From: Nocardia brasiliensis NBRC 14402
Lineage (GTDB): Bacteria; Actinomycetota; Actinomycetes; Mycobacteriales; Mycobacteriaceae
Reading direction: 5' to 3'
Assembly (NCBI RefSeq): GCF_000308475.2
Contig: NZ_BAFT02000098.1
Location: 171,193-235,192 of the forward strand
Length of the DNA stretch: 64,000 bases
The translations under genes were made by a program, and so were the position numbers. Position 1 is the stretch's first letter. Each line of letters opens with the position of its first letter. Of the stretch, positions 24,705 through 34,469 are shown in pieces. The notes below the pieces were generated by a model that made no database searches, was not told the origin of the DNA, and saw only the letters and a program-made list of their open reading frames with translations.

Positions 24705-25870
24705 CGGAGATCTCCCGGTGTGGGCAGCATGCGGACGAATCGACCGGCGAGGAAACCGGCCAGCAGACCCAGTGGCAGACCCAGCGCGGTCGAGACCAGG
24801 ACGTCACCGGGACCGACACCCGAGAAGAAGTGGGTGAGCTGAAGTTGCAGCGGGAACGTCACGCCGACCACGATTCCGGCGAAGCCACCGGCCAGCACGA
24901 CGACCTTTCGCGCGTCGAAGCCGCGGGTACGCACCGACCAGAACAGGGCCTCGATCCCGGCCGCCGCGAGGAGCAGGAACATCGGCATGATCGCGGGCAG
25001 CGAAGGCGGGCGCGAGCCGAGCCCGTCGCGCAGCGGCAGGCCGATCGAATCGGCGTACGCTTCGGCGGCCCAGGGCGAGAACCACCACAGGATCCCTTGC
25101 AGCACACCGAGAGCCACCGCGATGGCCAGCGCGGCGCCGGGCCGTGCCAGCACGGCCGCGCCCAGGACGAGCAGCAGCGGGCCGAAGAACAGCACGCCGA
25201 GGATGGTCGAATCCACCGGCAGGTCCAGGTTGTCCAGGGCCTGCGCGAGGATCGGCGCGAAGGTGATCAGGATCGGGACCGCCGCGACGATGCCGAGCCG
25301 GCCCCACCGGTGGTCACGATGTGCCGCGAACACGATGATGCTGCCGATCATGGTCAACGTGATCGACAGGAACAGCGCCACATGCGACGGCGTGTTCAGC
25401 ACCGCGTCGAAGCCGTAGATCGAATGCCATTCCAGATCGAGCAGGCCGTAGAGGAGGAACAGGGCCGCGCCCGCCCCGGCGATCATGTAGCCGAGCGGCG
25501 CGGTCAGGGTGCTGCCGAAGACGCGAACGGGCGTGCCGCCCAGCCGTGGCACGGGCCGCCCGGCCCGCTGCGCTGCGGTGGCCAGGAACACCATCGCCAG
25601 ACTGACGAACCCGGAGATGGCGCTGCCGGAATACAGGAACAGGTGCGGCAGCGTGAAGAACGTGTCCGGCCCGACATCGTTGTGCCACTGAATGTCCCAG
25701 CTCAGCCCGACCAGCGTGACGGCGGTGCCCGCCAGTACGCCCCACGCGCCCGCCCGCGCGGCGGCGCTGTTGTCCGATGCCGTGTGCTCCGGCGCGGACC
25801 GGGCCGCAACGGTGTCCACCGCCGGTCCGGCTCGCCCTTCGCTCGCGTCGAACGCTGCCGAGCTGTCCAT
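24701..25870 (-). CDS. Polytopic membrane protein of the metal-handling operon
   Basis: This 389-residue protein begins after AGGAGGGCAGCGG at ATG 25870 and has about ten hydrophobic helices. Polar residues sit in or next to helices: WDIQWHNDVGPDTFFTLPHLFLY, LEWHSIYGFDAVLNTPSHVALF and QLQLTHFF. The several conserved-looking histidines suggest a metal- or heme-related role, but no named family is recognised. It lies 50 bases behind the FixH-like gene and overlaps the secreted protein gene. Role proposed from context only: transport or assembly partner of the metal-binding proteins next to it. Confidence 0.6.
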   Translation of the reverse strand: MDSSAAFDASEGRAGPAVDTVAARSAPEHTASDNSAAARAGAWGVLAGTAVTLVGLSWDIQWHNDVGPDTFFTLPHLFLYSGSAISGFVSLAMVFLATAAQRAGRPVPRLGGTPVRVFGSTLTAPLGYMIAGAGAALFLLYGLLDLEWHSIYGFDAVLNTPSHVALFLSITLTMIGSIIVFAAHRDHRWGRLGIVAAVPILITFAPILAQALDNLDLPVDSTILGVLFFGPLLLVLGAAVLARPGAALAIAVALGVLQGILWWFSPWAAEAYADSIGLPLRDGLGSRPPSLPAIMPMFLLLAAAGIEALFWSVRTRGFDARKVVVLAGGFAGIVVGVTFPLQLQLTHFFSGVGPGDVLVSTALGLPLGLLAGFLAGRFVRMLPTPGDLR

Positions 25871-25920
25871 CCGCTGCCCTCCTCGGTGCCTCGTTGAATC
25901 TTGTGTGTCGCGTGTCTGTT

Positions 25921-26355
25921 TCAGTTGCCCACCCACAGCGGCACGGTGATCTGGTCGACGCCACCGTGCGCGTCGATCGTCAGGCGCAATTCCCACGGAC
26001 CGGTCATCATCAGCGGCACCGAGTCGGCGTGGAAGCGACCGTCGCCCACGGCGGTCAGCGCGACAGGTGGACCGGCGTGGCCCATCAGCAGCTGGGTCGC
26101 CTGCACCGTGACGGTGGCGTGCACGGCCGGCGCGCCGGCCCGATCGGCGACCGTGACGTCGACGGCGGTGTCGCCCAGTCGAACTCGTTCGACGGTCACC
26201 GTCACCTGGTGGCGTTCGCTGCCCGAGCGCAGGGCGACCGCTGCCGCCGAATTCGGCCACAGCAGCCAGCCGAGCACCGCGAGCACGACCACCAGCGCGG
26301 CGGCGAGGATCAGTGGACGGCGCGAACGAGTTGTGCGCGTGCTCGTTTCGCTCAT
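25921..26355 (-). CDS. FixH/YtkA-like membrane-anchored protein
   Basis: This 144-residue protein has a basic N-terminus and one membrane helix (about 14-33, LILAAALVVVLAVLGWLLWP), followed by a beta-sandwich domain. The pattern AVHATVTVQATQLLMGHAGPP, then VALTAVGDGRFHADSVPLMMTGPWELRLTI, is typical of FixH/YtkA domains found near copper-handling genes. Methionines and histidines in MGHAG and in FHADSVPLMM could bind copper. Its start overlaps the stop of the larger Met/His-rich protein (ATGA). Confidence 0.72.
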   Translation of the reverse strand: MSETSTRTTRSRRPLILAAALVVVLAVLGWLLWPNSAAAVALRSGSERHQVTVTVERVRLGDTAVDVTVADRAGAPAVHATVTVQATQLLMGHAGPPVALTAVGDGRFHADSVPLMMTGPWELRLTIDAHGGVDQITVPLWVGN

Positions 26356-28040
26356 CGCCGCGCCTGCGCGACCTCGAGCACCACGGGGATGGTCAGTACG
26401 GTGAAGCGGCGTTCGACCTGAATCCAGAGCCGGTATCGGCCGGCGACCGGAAAGGTGTAGGTGAAGGGCACGTCCGGGCCGTAGGCGGCCACGGTTTCGT
26501 CGGGCGGGCTCTGTCCGTTGGCGGGTGGCATGAGCATCACGCCGCGACCTCCGGCGGGCTCGGTCGCCGTGCCCGGCACGCCATGTGGCTCTGCGTGATC
26601 CATGCCCGGCATGTGGTGTGCTCCTGACGCATGGTCCATTTCAGGCAGGTCCGCCATGCCCTGCATCGATGTCGGGCCCATCGAGTGGCCGTGGCCCCAG
26701 ACGGCCGAATCGTGCACGGCCGCCGCGATATCGGTGCTGCCGTCCGGTATCGGCCCCGCCATGATCAGGTGACCCACCATGCCGAGCCACGGTTGCAGTT
26801 CGGCGGCGTCGCCGATCTCGGCGGTGATCGTGGTCGGCTGCCCGGCCACCGCGGCGGTCGTCTCGACCTCGATCGGCGTGCCGTCGAGCACCAGCGACGC
26901 CGACGTCACCGGGCCGCCGAGTGACACCGGTGCGGACGGCGGCGCGACGGTGCCGGATGTGCCCGGCAGGACGGTGACACCGGTGGCGGCGCGGGCCATC
27001 TGCACACCACCGCCGCGGCGCGCGAGTTCCGCGGACAGCGCGTAGCGTCCGGGTTCGGTTGCCGTGGAATGCACCTGGTAGCGTCCGGGGCCGGTACGGA
27101 TCGGATGCAGATGGGACAGAACGCCCGACGGCCCGACCATGAGCAGATGTACCAGCGCGCTGTCGTGCACCACGAGGTCGTCGACGGGTGCACCGGTGGC
27201 GGCGTCGAGCAGGACCAGGTCGATATCGCCGGGCTGCCCCGCCGTCAACGGTTCGCCCGCCACGGTCAGCAGCACCGGCGGGCGCGAGAAGTCCGCGATG
27301 GCGGGCTGATTCACCGCGTAGGGATCGATGACGTTGGCCAGGGTGGGATCGAGCTGGCCACCCGGTTGCGGCGGTAGCGGGAGCGAGGCCGAGAGCAGCG
27401 CCGCGGTCACCGATACCGTGATGCCCGCGACCATTCCGCCCGCGGGAACCAGAGCCCACGCGGGACGCTTGGCGCGCACGGCGATCAGCACGGCGACGGG
27501 CAGCAGCACACCGGCGACCAGAAAGCCGCGATAGACCAGGCGTTCCGGCGGCGAGGTGACCTGTGCGGGCACGACGAACGGAATCCGGGCGACCCGGGTG
27601 CCGTCACCGATGGCCAGTTCCCACGGGCCGGGCCGGTCCATGTCGAGGGTCGCCGAGTACATCCCCGGCGTCGCGCCGAGTTCGATGCTGTTCTCCGCCA
27701 CGGGAACACCGGGCGCGGGCAGCGTGGAATCGACGGCGACCGCACCCGTGGGGACGGCGGCGAGGGCGAGTCTCCCCGCGGCGGTACCGGTGTGGGTGAC
27801 GACGTCCACCCGCAGCGGCCCCGGCACGCTGGTCACCCGGCGCAGGATCACGGTCAGTTCCCGGTCGCCGAGGGATTGTGCGATCGAGAGATCCGCGCCG
27901 GCGGCGGCGGAATCGGCGAACGCGGGCGCCGCCCCGGCACCCAGCAGCAGGAGCCATCCCGCGAACAACAGGACGCGATATCGAGCAGCACGGGCGACGG
28001 GCACTTCCGCAACCCTAGGGACACCTGGCCGCGAGATCAT
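26352..28040 (-). CDS. Large secreted/membrane protein with Met/His-rich, copper-binding-like segment
   Basis: This 562-residue protein has a signal peptide (cleavage near APAFADS), a first beta domain (about 45-165), two membrane helices (about 170-220), then FixH/CopC-like beta domains. Between about 455 and 500 there is a Met/His-rich stretch: HGHSMGPTSMQGM, then MDHASGAHHMPGMDH. Such MxxM/MDH runs are known copper(I)/silver-binding patterns in periplasmic copper proteins. It heads the four-gene operon, so envelope copper handling is the most likely role; zinc or other metals are possible. The start is ATG 28040, or GTG one codon earlier. Confidence 0.7.
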   Translation of the reverse strand: MISRPGVPRVAEVPVARAARYRVLLFAGWLLLLGAGAAPAFADSAAAGADLSIAQSLGDRELTVILRRVTSVPGPLRVDVVTHTGTAAGRLALAAVPTGAVAVDSTLPAPGVPVAENSIELGATPGMYSATLDMDRPGPWELAIGDGTRVARIPFVVPAQVTSPPERLVYRGFLVAGVLLPVAVLIAVRAKRPAWALVPAGGMVAGITVSVTAALLSASLPLPPQPGGQLDPTLANVIDPYAVNQPAIADFSRPPVLLTVAGEPLTAGQPGDIDLVLLDAATGAPVDDLVVHDSALVHLLMVGPSGVLSHLHPIRTGPGRYQVHSTATEPGRYALSAELARRGGGVQMARAATGVTVLPGTSGTVAPPSAPVSLGGPVTSASLVLDGTPIEVETTAAVAGQPTTITAEIGDAAELQPWLGMVGHLIMAGPIPDGSTDIAAAVHDSAVWGHGHSMGPTSMQGMADLPEMDHASGAHHMPGMDHAEPHGVPGTATEPAGGRGVMLMPPANGQSPPDETVAAYGPDVPFTYTFPVAGRYRLWIQVERRFTVLTIPVVLEVAQARR

Positions 28041-28120
28041 CACCTGCTGAGGGGATCCGGTCTACCCCGCTGGGTTGATGTCCGAATAGGGGAAGTTCCG
28101 GAGAATGCCCGCCTGCCGAG

Positions 28121-28647
28121 TCAGCGCGGCACCGGGCACGCGTCCACCGCCGCGGCGACCACCTGGGGCGTGTCGGGAACCGGTGGGCGGGCGCCGGATT
28201 CGTACTCGGCGCCGACCACCGGCGCGACGGCCGCCAGCGCCTCGTTCTCCGCGGCCGTGAATGCCCTTGCCCGGCTGAGGAAGCGCCAACCCTCCGGCGC
28301 TTCCAGGCTGAAGCCGGACCCGCGGCCGGGCACCACGTCGATGACGAGTTGCGTGTGTTTCCACGCCTGGAACTGGGAGCCGGAGATCCATACCGGCACC
28401 GCGTCCAGTTCGTCGCCGGGCAGCGTGGTCGGCACCTCGCCCACCGCGAGGCGCAGATCGATGATGCCGACCAGCACGTCGCGGTCGCCGATGATGAACT
28501 CCCCCAGCGGATAACACATCGGCGAGGACCCGTCGCAGCAACCGCCGGACTGGTGCATCATCAGCGCGCCGTGCGCGGTACGGAGGCGGCGCAGCAGCTG
28601 CGCCGCCGCCGTGGTCGCCACCAGCCGGGGCGGGGCGGGCTGTGCCA

Positions 28648-28648
<1 letters not shown>
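28121..28648 (-). CDS. DUF779 protein, partner of aldehyde dehydrogenase
   Basis: This 175-residue protein starts at the ATG overlapping the aldehyde dehydrogenase stop by one base. It has the DUF779 signature HQSGGCCDGSSPMCYPLGEF, with a CC...C cluster, and SQFQAWKHTQLVIDVVPGRG near the middle. The family occurs almost always beside acetaldehyde-type dehydrogenases. Its function is unproven; the cysteines suggest a metal- or redox-linked role in support of the enzyme. The C-terminal ~50 residues (PPVPDTPQVVAAAVDACPVP) look flexible. Confidence 0.88.
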
Positions 28649-30171
<1,523 letters not shown>

Positions 30172-30198
30172 CGAAGCTCCTCGCGGTCGAGACGGCAC

Positions 30199-30215
30199 TG
30201 TCGTGGGACACGACA
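30199..30215. promoter_or_regulatory. Palindromic operator upstream of the aldehyde dehydrogenase
   Basis: TGTCGTG (30199-30205) and CACGACA (30209-30215) are an exact inverted repeat with a GGA spacer, 28 bases upstream of the dehydrogenase ATG. AcoR-type activators are known to bind TGT-N-ACA-like palindromes, and the AcoR-type gene lies next to it. Confidence 0.6.
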
Positions 30216-30265
30216 TGTGATCAACGACACTAGAGCGCCAACGTTGCATCACCGTTGGGAACCGT

Positions 30266-31543
30266 TCAGCAGCCGCCCAACTCGCGATCGAGCATCCGCA
30301 ACTGCGCCGCCACCTGCGCGTACAACGACGAATCCCGGTCCAGCGAGGCGAGATAGGCGGCCCACGCGCCCCGGTCCTCGCGGCCGTCGACGGAGCCGAT
30401 CCACCAGCCGAGGATCGCCGGATCGCGAGACTTGAGCACCGCGGCACGCATTCGGGCCCGCAGCGCCTCCCGCACCCGGCCGACGCCGGGCGCGCGCGAG
30501 GCGGGAAGCAGTTGCCCGCGGTATCCCGCGACGGCCGCGGCGATATCGCCGCGGCGCAGCGCGCGACGCAGCTCGCCGATATCCGAATCGAGTTCCGTCA
30601 GTAACCGATACGGTCGCGACCCCAGCGTGGTGCCGCCGAGAATGCGGCGCAGGCGCGAGATTTCGGCGCGCACGGTCACCGCGTCGAGGTCACGCTCGTC
30701 CAGCAGCACCGCGATGTGCTCGGTCGACAGACCCTCGGGATGTTCCAGCAGCAGGAGCAGGATCTCCGAATGCCTGCGCGACAGCGCGATTCGCTCGTGG
30801 CCGAACCGCAGCGCGGGGCCGGCGCCGAGCAGTTCGACCCGCGGCGTGGCCGGCGCCGGGGCCGGGTGGGCGCGCAGCTCGGATTCGGCGACGGCGACGG
30901 TCGCCTTGATCAGCGAGAGCACCTCGGGGGCGGCGACCCGCGGCCCGCCGGTGATGTCGATCGTGCCCAGCACCCGTCCCGTCGCGGGATCGTGCACGGG
31001 GCCCGCCGCGCAGCTCCACGGATGCACCACCCGGCTGTAGTGCTCGGCGCCGAAGATCTGCACGCAATGATCAAGTGCCAGTGCGGTTCCCGGGGCGTTG
31101 GTGCCGACCGCGGCCTCGCTCCAGTCCGCGCCGTCGGCGAAGTTCATCTGCGCGGCGCGGTCCTTGGCCGCCGCGTCGCCCTCCACCCACAGCAGACGGC
31201 CTCGCGCATCGCTCAGCGCGACCAGCAGCCCGGTGTCCCGTGCGTCCTCGACCAACAGTTTCTGCACCACCGGGCGCACCGCCGCCATCGGATGCGCGCG
31301 CCGGTAGCGTTCCAATTCGAGGCCGGTGAGCGAGGTCCGGCCGATCTGGCGGTCCGGGTCGATGCCGTTGCCGCGACTGCGCAACCAGGACGCCTCGATC
31401 ACCCGGCGCACGCTGCGGGGCGCCTCGCCGCGCGCGACGAACAATTCGTGTGCGGCCGAAACATGGTGGCCCACCCGCTCCGCGTCGTCCTCCGGGCCCA
31501 GCGCCACCCAGGGATTCGCCCGAGCGCTGGATCCGATGGCCAC
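30266..31543 (-). CDS. AcoR-like GAF-domain transcriptional regulator
   Basis: This 425-residue protein begins with the AcoR pattern ERVGHHVSAAHELFVARGEA and VIEASWLRSRGNGIDPDR, followed by a GAF sensor domain (about 75-215, WSEAAVGTNAPGTALALDHCVQIFGAEHY). The C-terminus has a winged-helix-like region (LSRRHSEILLLLLEHPEGLSTEHIAVLL) and a helical tail. The sigma-54 AAA domain of classical AcoR is absent, as in actinomycete members, so it likely works with a normal sigma factor. Position and the palindrome at 30199 make it the regulator of the aldehyde dehydrogenase operon. Confidence 0.82.
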   Translation of the reverse strand: MAIGSSARANPWVALGPEDDAERVGHHVSAAHELFVARGEAPRSVRRVIEASWLRSRGNGIDPDRQIGRTSLTGLELERYRRAHPMAAVRPVVQKLLVEDARDTGLLVALSDARGRLLWVEGDAAAKDRAAQMNFADGADWSEAAVGTNAPGTALALDHCVQIFGAEHYSRVVHPWSCAAGPVHDPATGRVLGTIDITGGPRVAAPEVLSLIKATVAVAESELRAHPAPAPATPRVELLGAGPALRFGHERIALSRRHSEILLLLLEHPEGLSTEHIAVLLDERDLDAVTVRAEISRLRRILGGTTLGSRPYRLLTELDSDIGELRRALRRGDIAAAVAGYRGQLLPASRAPGVGRVREALRARMRAAVLKSRDPAILGWWIGSVDGREDRGAWAAYLASLDRDSSLYAQVAAQLRMLDRELGGC

Positions 31544-31618
31544 CTCTCCATCCTCCCTTGCGAGCCGGACCCGGGCAATGCGCCCGCCGACCGCCCTCGT
31601 GGATTGAGCGACCGAGCA

Positions 31619-32563
31619 CTATCTACCGGCCAGGGCTACGGCGTAGCGCGGGATCAGTTGGCAGCCGAGGCGGGCTTTGACGTCGGGTAGGCCTTTGCCC
31701 CAGACGAGGCCTTGCTTTTCGACGGCCGCCGCCCAGGCGACGGTGCGGCGGAAGGCGTCGAAGTAGAGGTGTTTGCGGCCGCCCTCGTCGACCGGGAGCG
31801 CGCCCCAGCGGTGCACCAGAGGCCAGCTGGGGTGGTCCAGAATAGTGAACGCGGCCAACAGGTTTCGGTCGGTGTCGTGGTAGTGCACCGCGTGCACGTC
31901 GGGATGCACCAGCACGCGGTAGAGCCATTCGTCGGGCATGCGCGGTGCGCGGCCGAGTCCGTCGTACTTCTCCTCGGTCCGCCGGAACAATCCGACCAGC
32001 TGATCGACGTCCAGCTCGCTCGCGGGCCCGAAACCGGCGATCAGATCGTGATCGCGGGCCAGCCACCGGGCTTCGGCGCGCAGGCTGCGCCGGCGATTCG
32101 AGGACAGCGTGCCCAGCCAGCCGTCTTCGTCCGGCCACGCCACGGGCAGGATCGCGGTCGGGTTGACCTCCCTGGTGATGCGCGGGCCCCCGAAGGTCGC
32201 CACCTGCTCGCGGGACAGCTCCCGCCACAGCGTGCCGAGCACGGCGTACCGGAAGCGCGCTCGCAGGCCCGCGGCGAGCACGCCGAACAGCTCGTGCGCC
32301 CGCGCCGCGTCGGCCACCCACCATCCCGGCTGGCCGGTGCTGCCCGGCGCGGCGACATTCAGGACCCCTGCGGTCCACCGCGCGGCAGCCAGCGCGACGA
32401 CGTCCGCACCGTCGAACACCACCGCGATGCCGAGCCGGGGTCCGGCCGCGGCGAGCACCTCCCAGGACCAGGTCGCGCGCAGTCCCGCGGTGCGCCGCAC
32501 CGTGTCCCACCACGGCGGCTCGGCGTCTCGGAAGGGATCGAAGACATCGACGCGCACACCCAT
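31619..32563 (-). CDS. GNAT/FemAB-like acyl- or aminoacyl-transferase
   Basis: This 314-residue protein begins at ATG 32563 behind GGAAAG; a GTG one codon earlier is also possible. The segment LGTLSSNRRRSLRAEARWL followed by VDQLVGLFRRTEEKYDGLGR resembles the GNAT-fold superfamily with BioF2/CelD and FemAB-like members, which transfer acyl or aminoacyl groups to sugars or peptides. The C-terminal half (HLYFDAFRRTVAWAAAVEKQG) keeps the same fold pattern. It is the last of six overlapping genes that look like a glycan-building set, so a decorating transferase is the best guess; the substrate is unknown. Confidence 0.65.
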   Translation of the reverse strand: MGVRVDVFDPFRDAEPPWWDTVRRTAGLRATWSWEVLAAAGPRLGIAVVFDGADVVALAAARWTAGVLNVAAPGSTGQPGWWVADAARAHELFGVLAAGLRARFRYAVLGTLWRELSREQVATFGGPRITREVNPTAILPVAWPDEDGWLGTLSSNRRRSLRAEARWLARDHDLIAGFGPASELDVDQLVGLFRRTEEKYDGLGRAPRMPDEWLYRVLVHPDVHAVHYHDTDRNLLAAFTILDHPSWPLVHRWGALPVDEGGRKHLYFDAFRRTVAWAAAVEKQGLVWGKGLPDVKARLGCQLIPRYAVALAGR

Positions 32564-33783
32564 CACCGCTTTCCGGGACCGCGGCGTCGCGCTACCGCAC
32601 GGGACGCTCGGCTGAGCCGTGGCAGGGTCGACGCCGCGAGCACAGCATAGGAAGCGACCAGTGCGGCGAGCGCGCCGGGCGGACCGTGCGCGGGCACCAG
32701 CACCGCCGCGCCCAGCGCGACCGCGGCGAATTGCGTTGCGGCACCGACGGCGGCGACCGTCAGCTCCCGCCGGCCCGTATTCTCCAGCAGGAACAGCGCC
32801 AGACTCACCAGCGCGTGCACCGGGATCTCGAAACCCAGCAGCACCGCGACAAGTACTGCGGCCGTGACCTTCCCGGCCAGCGCGACCGCGAGCACGCTGC
32901 CGAGCAGGCCGGCGCCGAGGGCGGCGACGAGCAGTCGGCGGGCCAGTCCGATCCCGGCGCGCGCGCCTGCACCGCGCAGCCGCAGCGACGACACGGGCTG
33001 ATAGATCCGCAGCAGGTACAGCGTGCCCGAGCCGACCACGCTCGATATCAGCAGCGCCACATAGAGTGTCGTGCTGCTGTCCCGCTGACCGCTCAGCGCC
33101 AAGGCCGCGTACAGCACGCCGACGGCCGCGCTGCCCAGCGGCTCGTACAGGCCGAGCAGCAGTTCCGCTCGCACGATCGCCGTGGCGGTTCCCCGTCGCG
33201 GCCGCACCGTCAGCGACGGGAGTCCGCGGGCCGACCAGCCGGCCACGCCCAGTGTCACCGCCAGGAGCACGGTGAGCTGACCGGCGGGCGAAAGCCCCGC
33301 TGCCGCACCGACTCCCACCGCCGCGACCATGGCCACGGCGAGCAGCAGGAAGCCGTGACTGTCGCGTTCCGCGCGCCCGGCCCCGCGATGCACCGCCACC
33401 ACGACCGTCAGCAGCCCGAGACCGGCGCTCCAGGCGGCGGCCAGCGGGTAGACCACGAATGCCGAGCCCGCGGTCACCGCGCTCGCGAGCAGGGCGAGCA
33501 CCAGCGGCAAAGCCGCGGTCAGCACGGCGGTCCGCACCACGTCCGCGCCCGTGTGCCGCAGTCGCGGCACCAGTTTCAGCACGGACTTCTCCGGGCCGGA
33601 GCCGAGCAGCGCGATCCAGGCGGTGGCGCCGACCGCGCTCGCGTACACCGCGAACTGGTCCGCGCCCCAGATCGCCAGCAGCACAAGCGCGATGCCGTGA
33701 TAGGCGAGCCGGAATCCGCCGCGGCCGGCCAGCAGCGACAGCACAGTGGCCGGTGCGGGCAGCGGGGCGGACGGGGACACCAT
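32563..33783 (-). CDS. Polysaccharide flippase-like membrane protein
   Basis: This 406-residue protein has about twelve hydrophobic helices with few charged residues between them. The opening ATVLSLLAGRGGFRLAYHG and the following GADQFAVYASAVGATAWIALLGSGPEKSV are in the style of Wzx/MATE-like lipid-linked-sugar exporters of the MurJ/PST superfamily. It likely moves a polyprenyl-linked glycan across the inner membrane. Its ATG shares one base with the upstream gene's stop (TGATG), and its stop overlaps the GNAT-like gene. The family match is by overall pattern only. Confidence 0.65.
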   Translation of the reverse strand: MVSPSAPLPAPATVLSLLAGRGGFRLAYHGIALVLLAIWGADQFAVYASAVGATAWIALLGSGPEKSVLKLVPRLRHTGADVVRTAVLTAALPLVLALLASAVTAGSAFVVYPLAAAWSAGLGLLTVVVAVHRGAGRAERDSHGFLLLAVAMVAAVGVGAAAGLSPAGQLTVLLAVTLGVAGWSARGLPSLTVRPRRGTATAIVRAELLLGLYEPLGSAAVGVLYAALALSGQRDSSTTLYVALLISSVVGSGTLYLLRIYQPVSSLRLRGAGARAGIGLARRLLVAALGAGLLGSVLAVALAGKVTAAVLVAVLLGFEIPVHALVSLALFLLENTGRRELTVAAVGAATQFAAVALGAAVLVPAHGPPGALAALVASYAVLAASTLPRLSRASRAVARRRGPGKR

Positions 33784-34469
33784 CAGCGGTGACGCGCGCC
33801 CGCTCGCTGCCGGACCGCGACGGCGCGCCGCCGCACGCCCCCGGAGCGCCGTCGCAGGCCGTCGCCGATCCCCTGCCAGTACCGGTCCGGCAGCAGCAGC
33901 ACCACCGCGGCCAGGATCAGATGCACCACGATGAAGGCCAGCGCCTCGTTCCGGCTCGCCACATGGCCGAGCCGAACCGTCATGTGATCGGCCCAATCCC
34001 ACTGCGCGGCCAGTGGTTTCCCGCGCAGCAGCTGGAACGCGAGGTCCTCGATGCCCGAGAGCATGACGAGGATGCCCACGTAGCCGACCCGGCGGGCCAC
34101 GGCCGGTCCCGCGCCGCCCAGCCGCAGCATCAGCGCCAGACACAGGATCAACAGCGGCACCAATATCCGCATCCACGAATACAACCGGCTGAAATCGTCG
34201 TCGAGCGCGGCGGCGAAGATCTTCGGGACCAGAAAACAGAACACGACGAGAAACGCGGCGAGCGCACAGATCTCGACCAGCCGTCCGCGCCGGAACCACT
34301 CGGGTCGCAGGCTCGCGATCGTCTCGGTTGCCAAGACGAACGGGATCAGCGAGGCCAGCAGCGCCCACACACTCGGCACACCGTGCTCCCGGCCGGTCGT
34401 CCCCCAGACCAGCCCGGCCGCGACCACGGCCGCGCCGCCGAGCAGCGCGCTGCGCACCGCCGGACTCAT
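33783..34469 (-). CDS. Membrane protein of unknown function in the glycan operon
   Basis: This 228-residue protein has about six hydrophobic helices (for example AAVVAAGLVWGTTG, VWALLASLIPFVLATETIASL and AFLVVFCFLVPKIFAAAL). Between helices 4 and 5 there is a polar stretch, GIEDLAFQLLRGKPLAAQWDWADHMTVRLGH cut by no gaps, containing several acidic residues and histidines. The family is not recognised. Its start overlaps the ATP-grasp stop by 4 bases and its stop touches the flippase start, so it is part of the same coupled set. A role in the membrane steps of the pathway is an inference. Confidence 0.6.
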   Translation of the reverse strand: MSPAVRSALLGGAAVVAAGLVWGTTGREHGVPSVWALLASLIPFVLATETIASLRPEWFRRGRLVEICALAAFLVVFCFLVPKIFAAALDDDFSRLYSWMRILVPLLILCLALMLRLGGAGPAVARRVGYVGILVMLSGIEDLAFQLLRGKPLAAQWDWADHMTVRLGHVASRNEALAFIVVHLILAAVVLLLPDRYWQGIGDGLRRRSGGVRRRAVAVRQRAGARHR

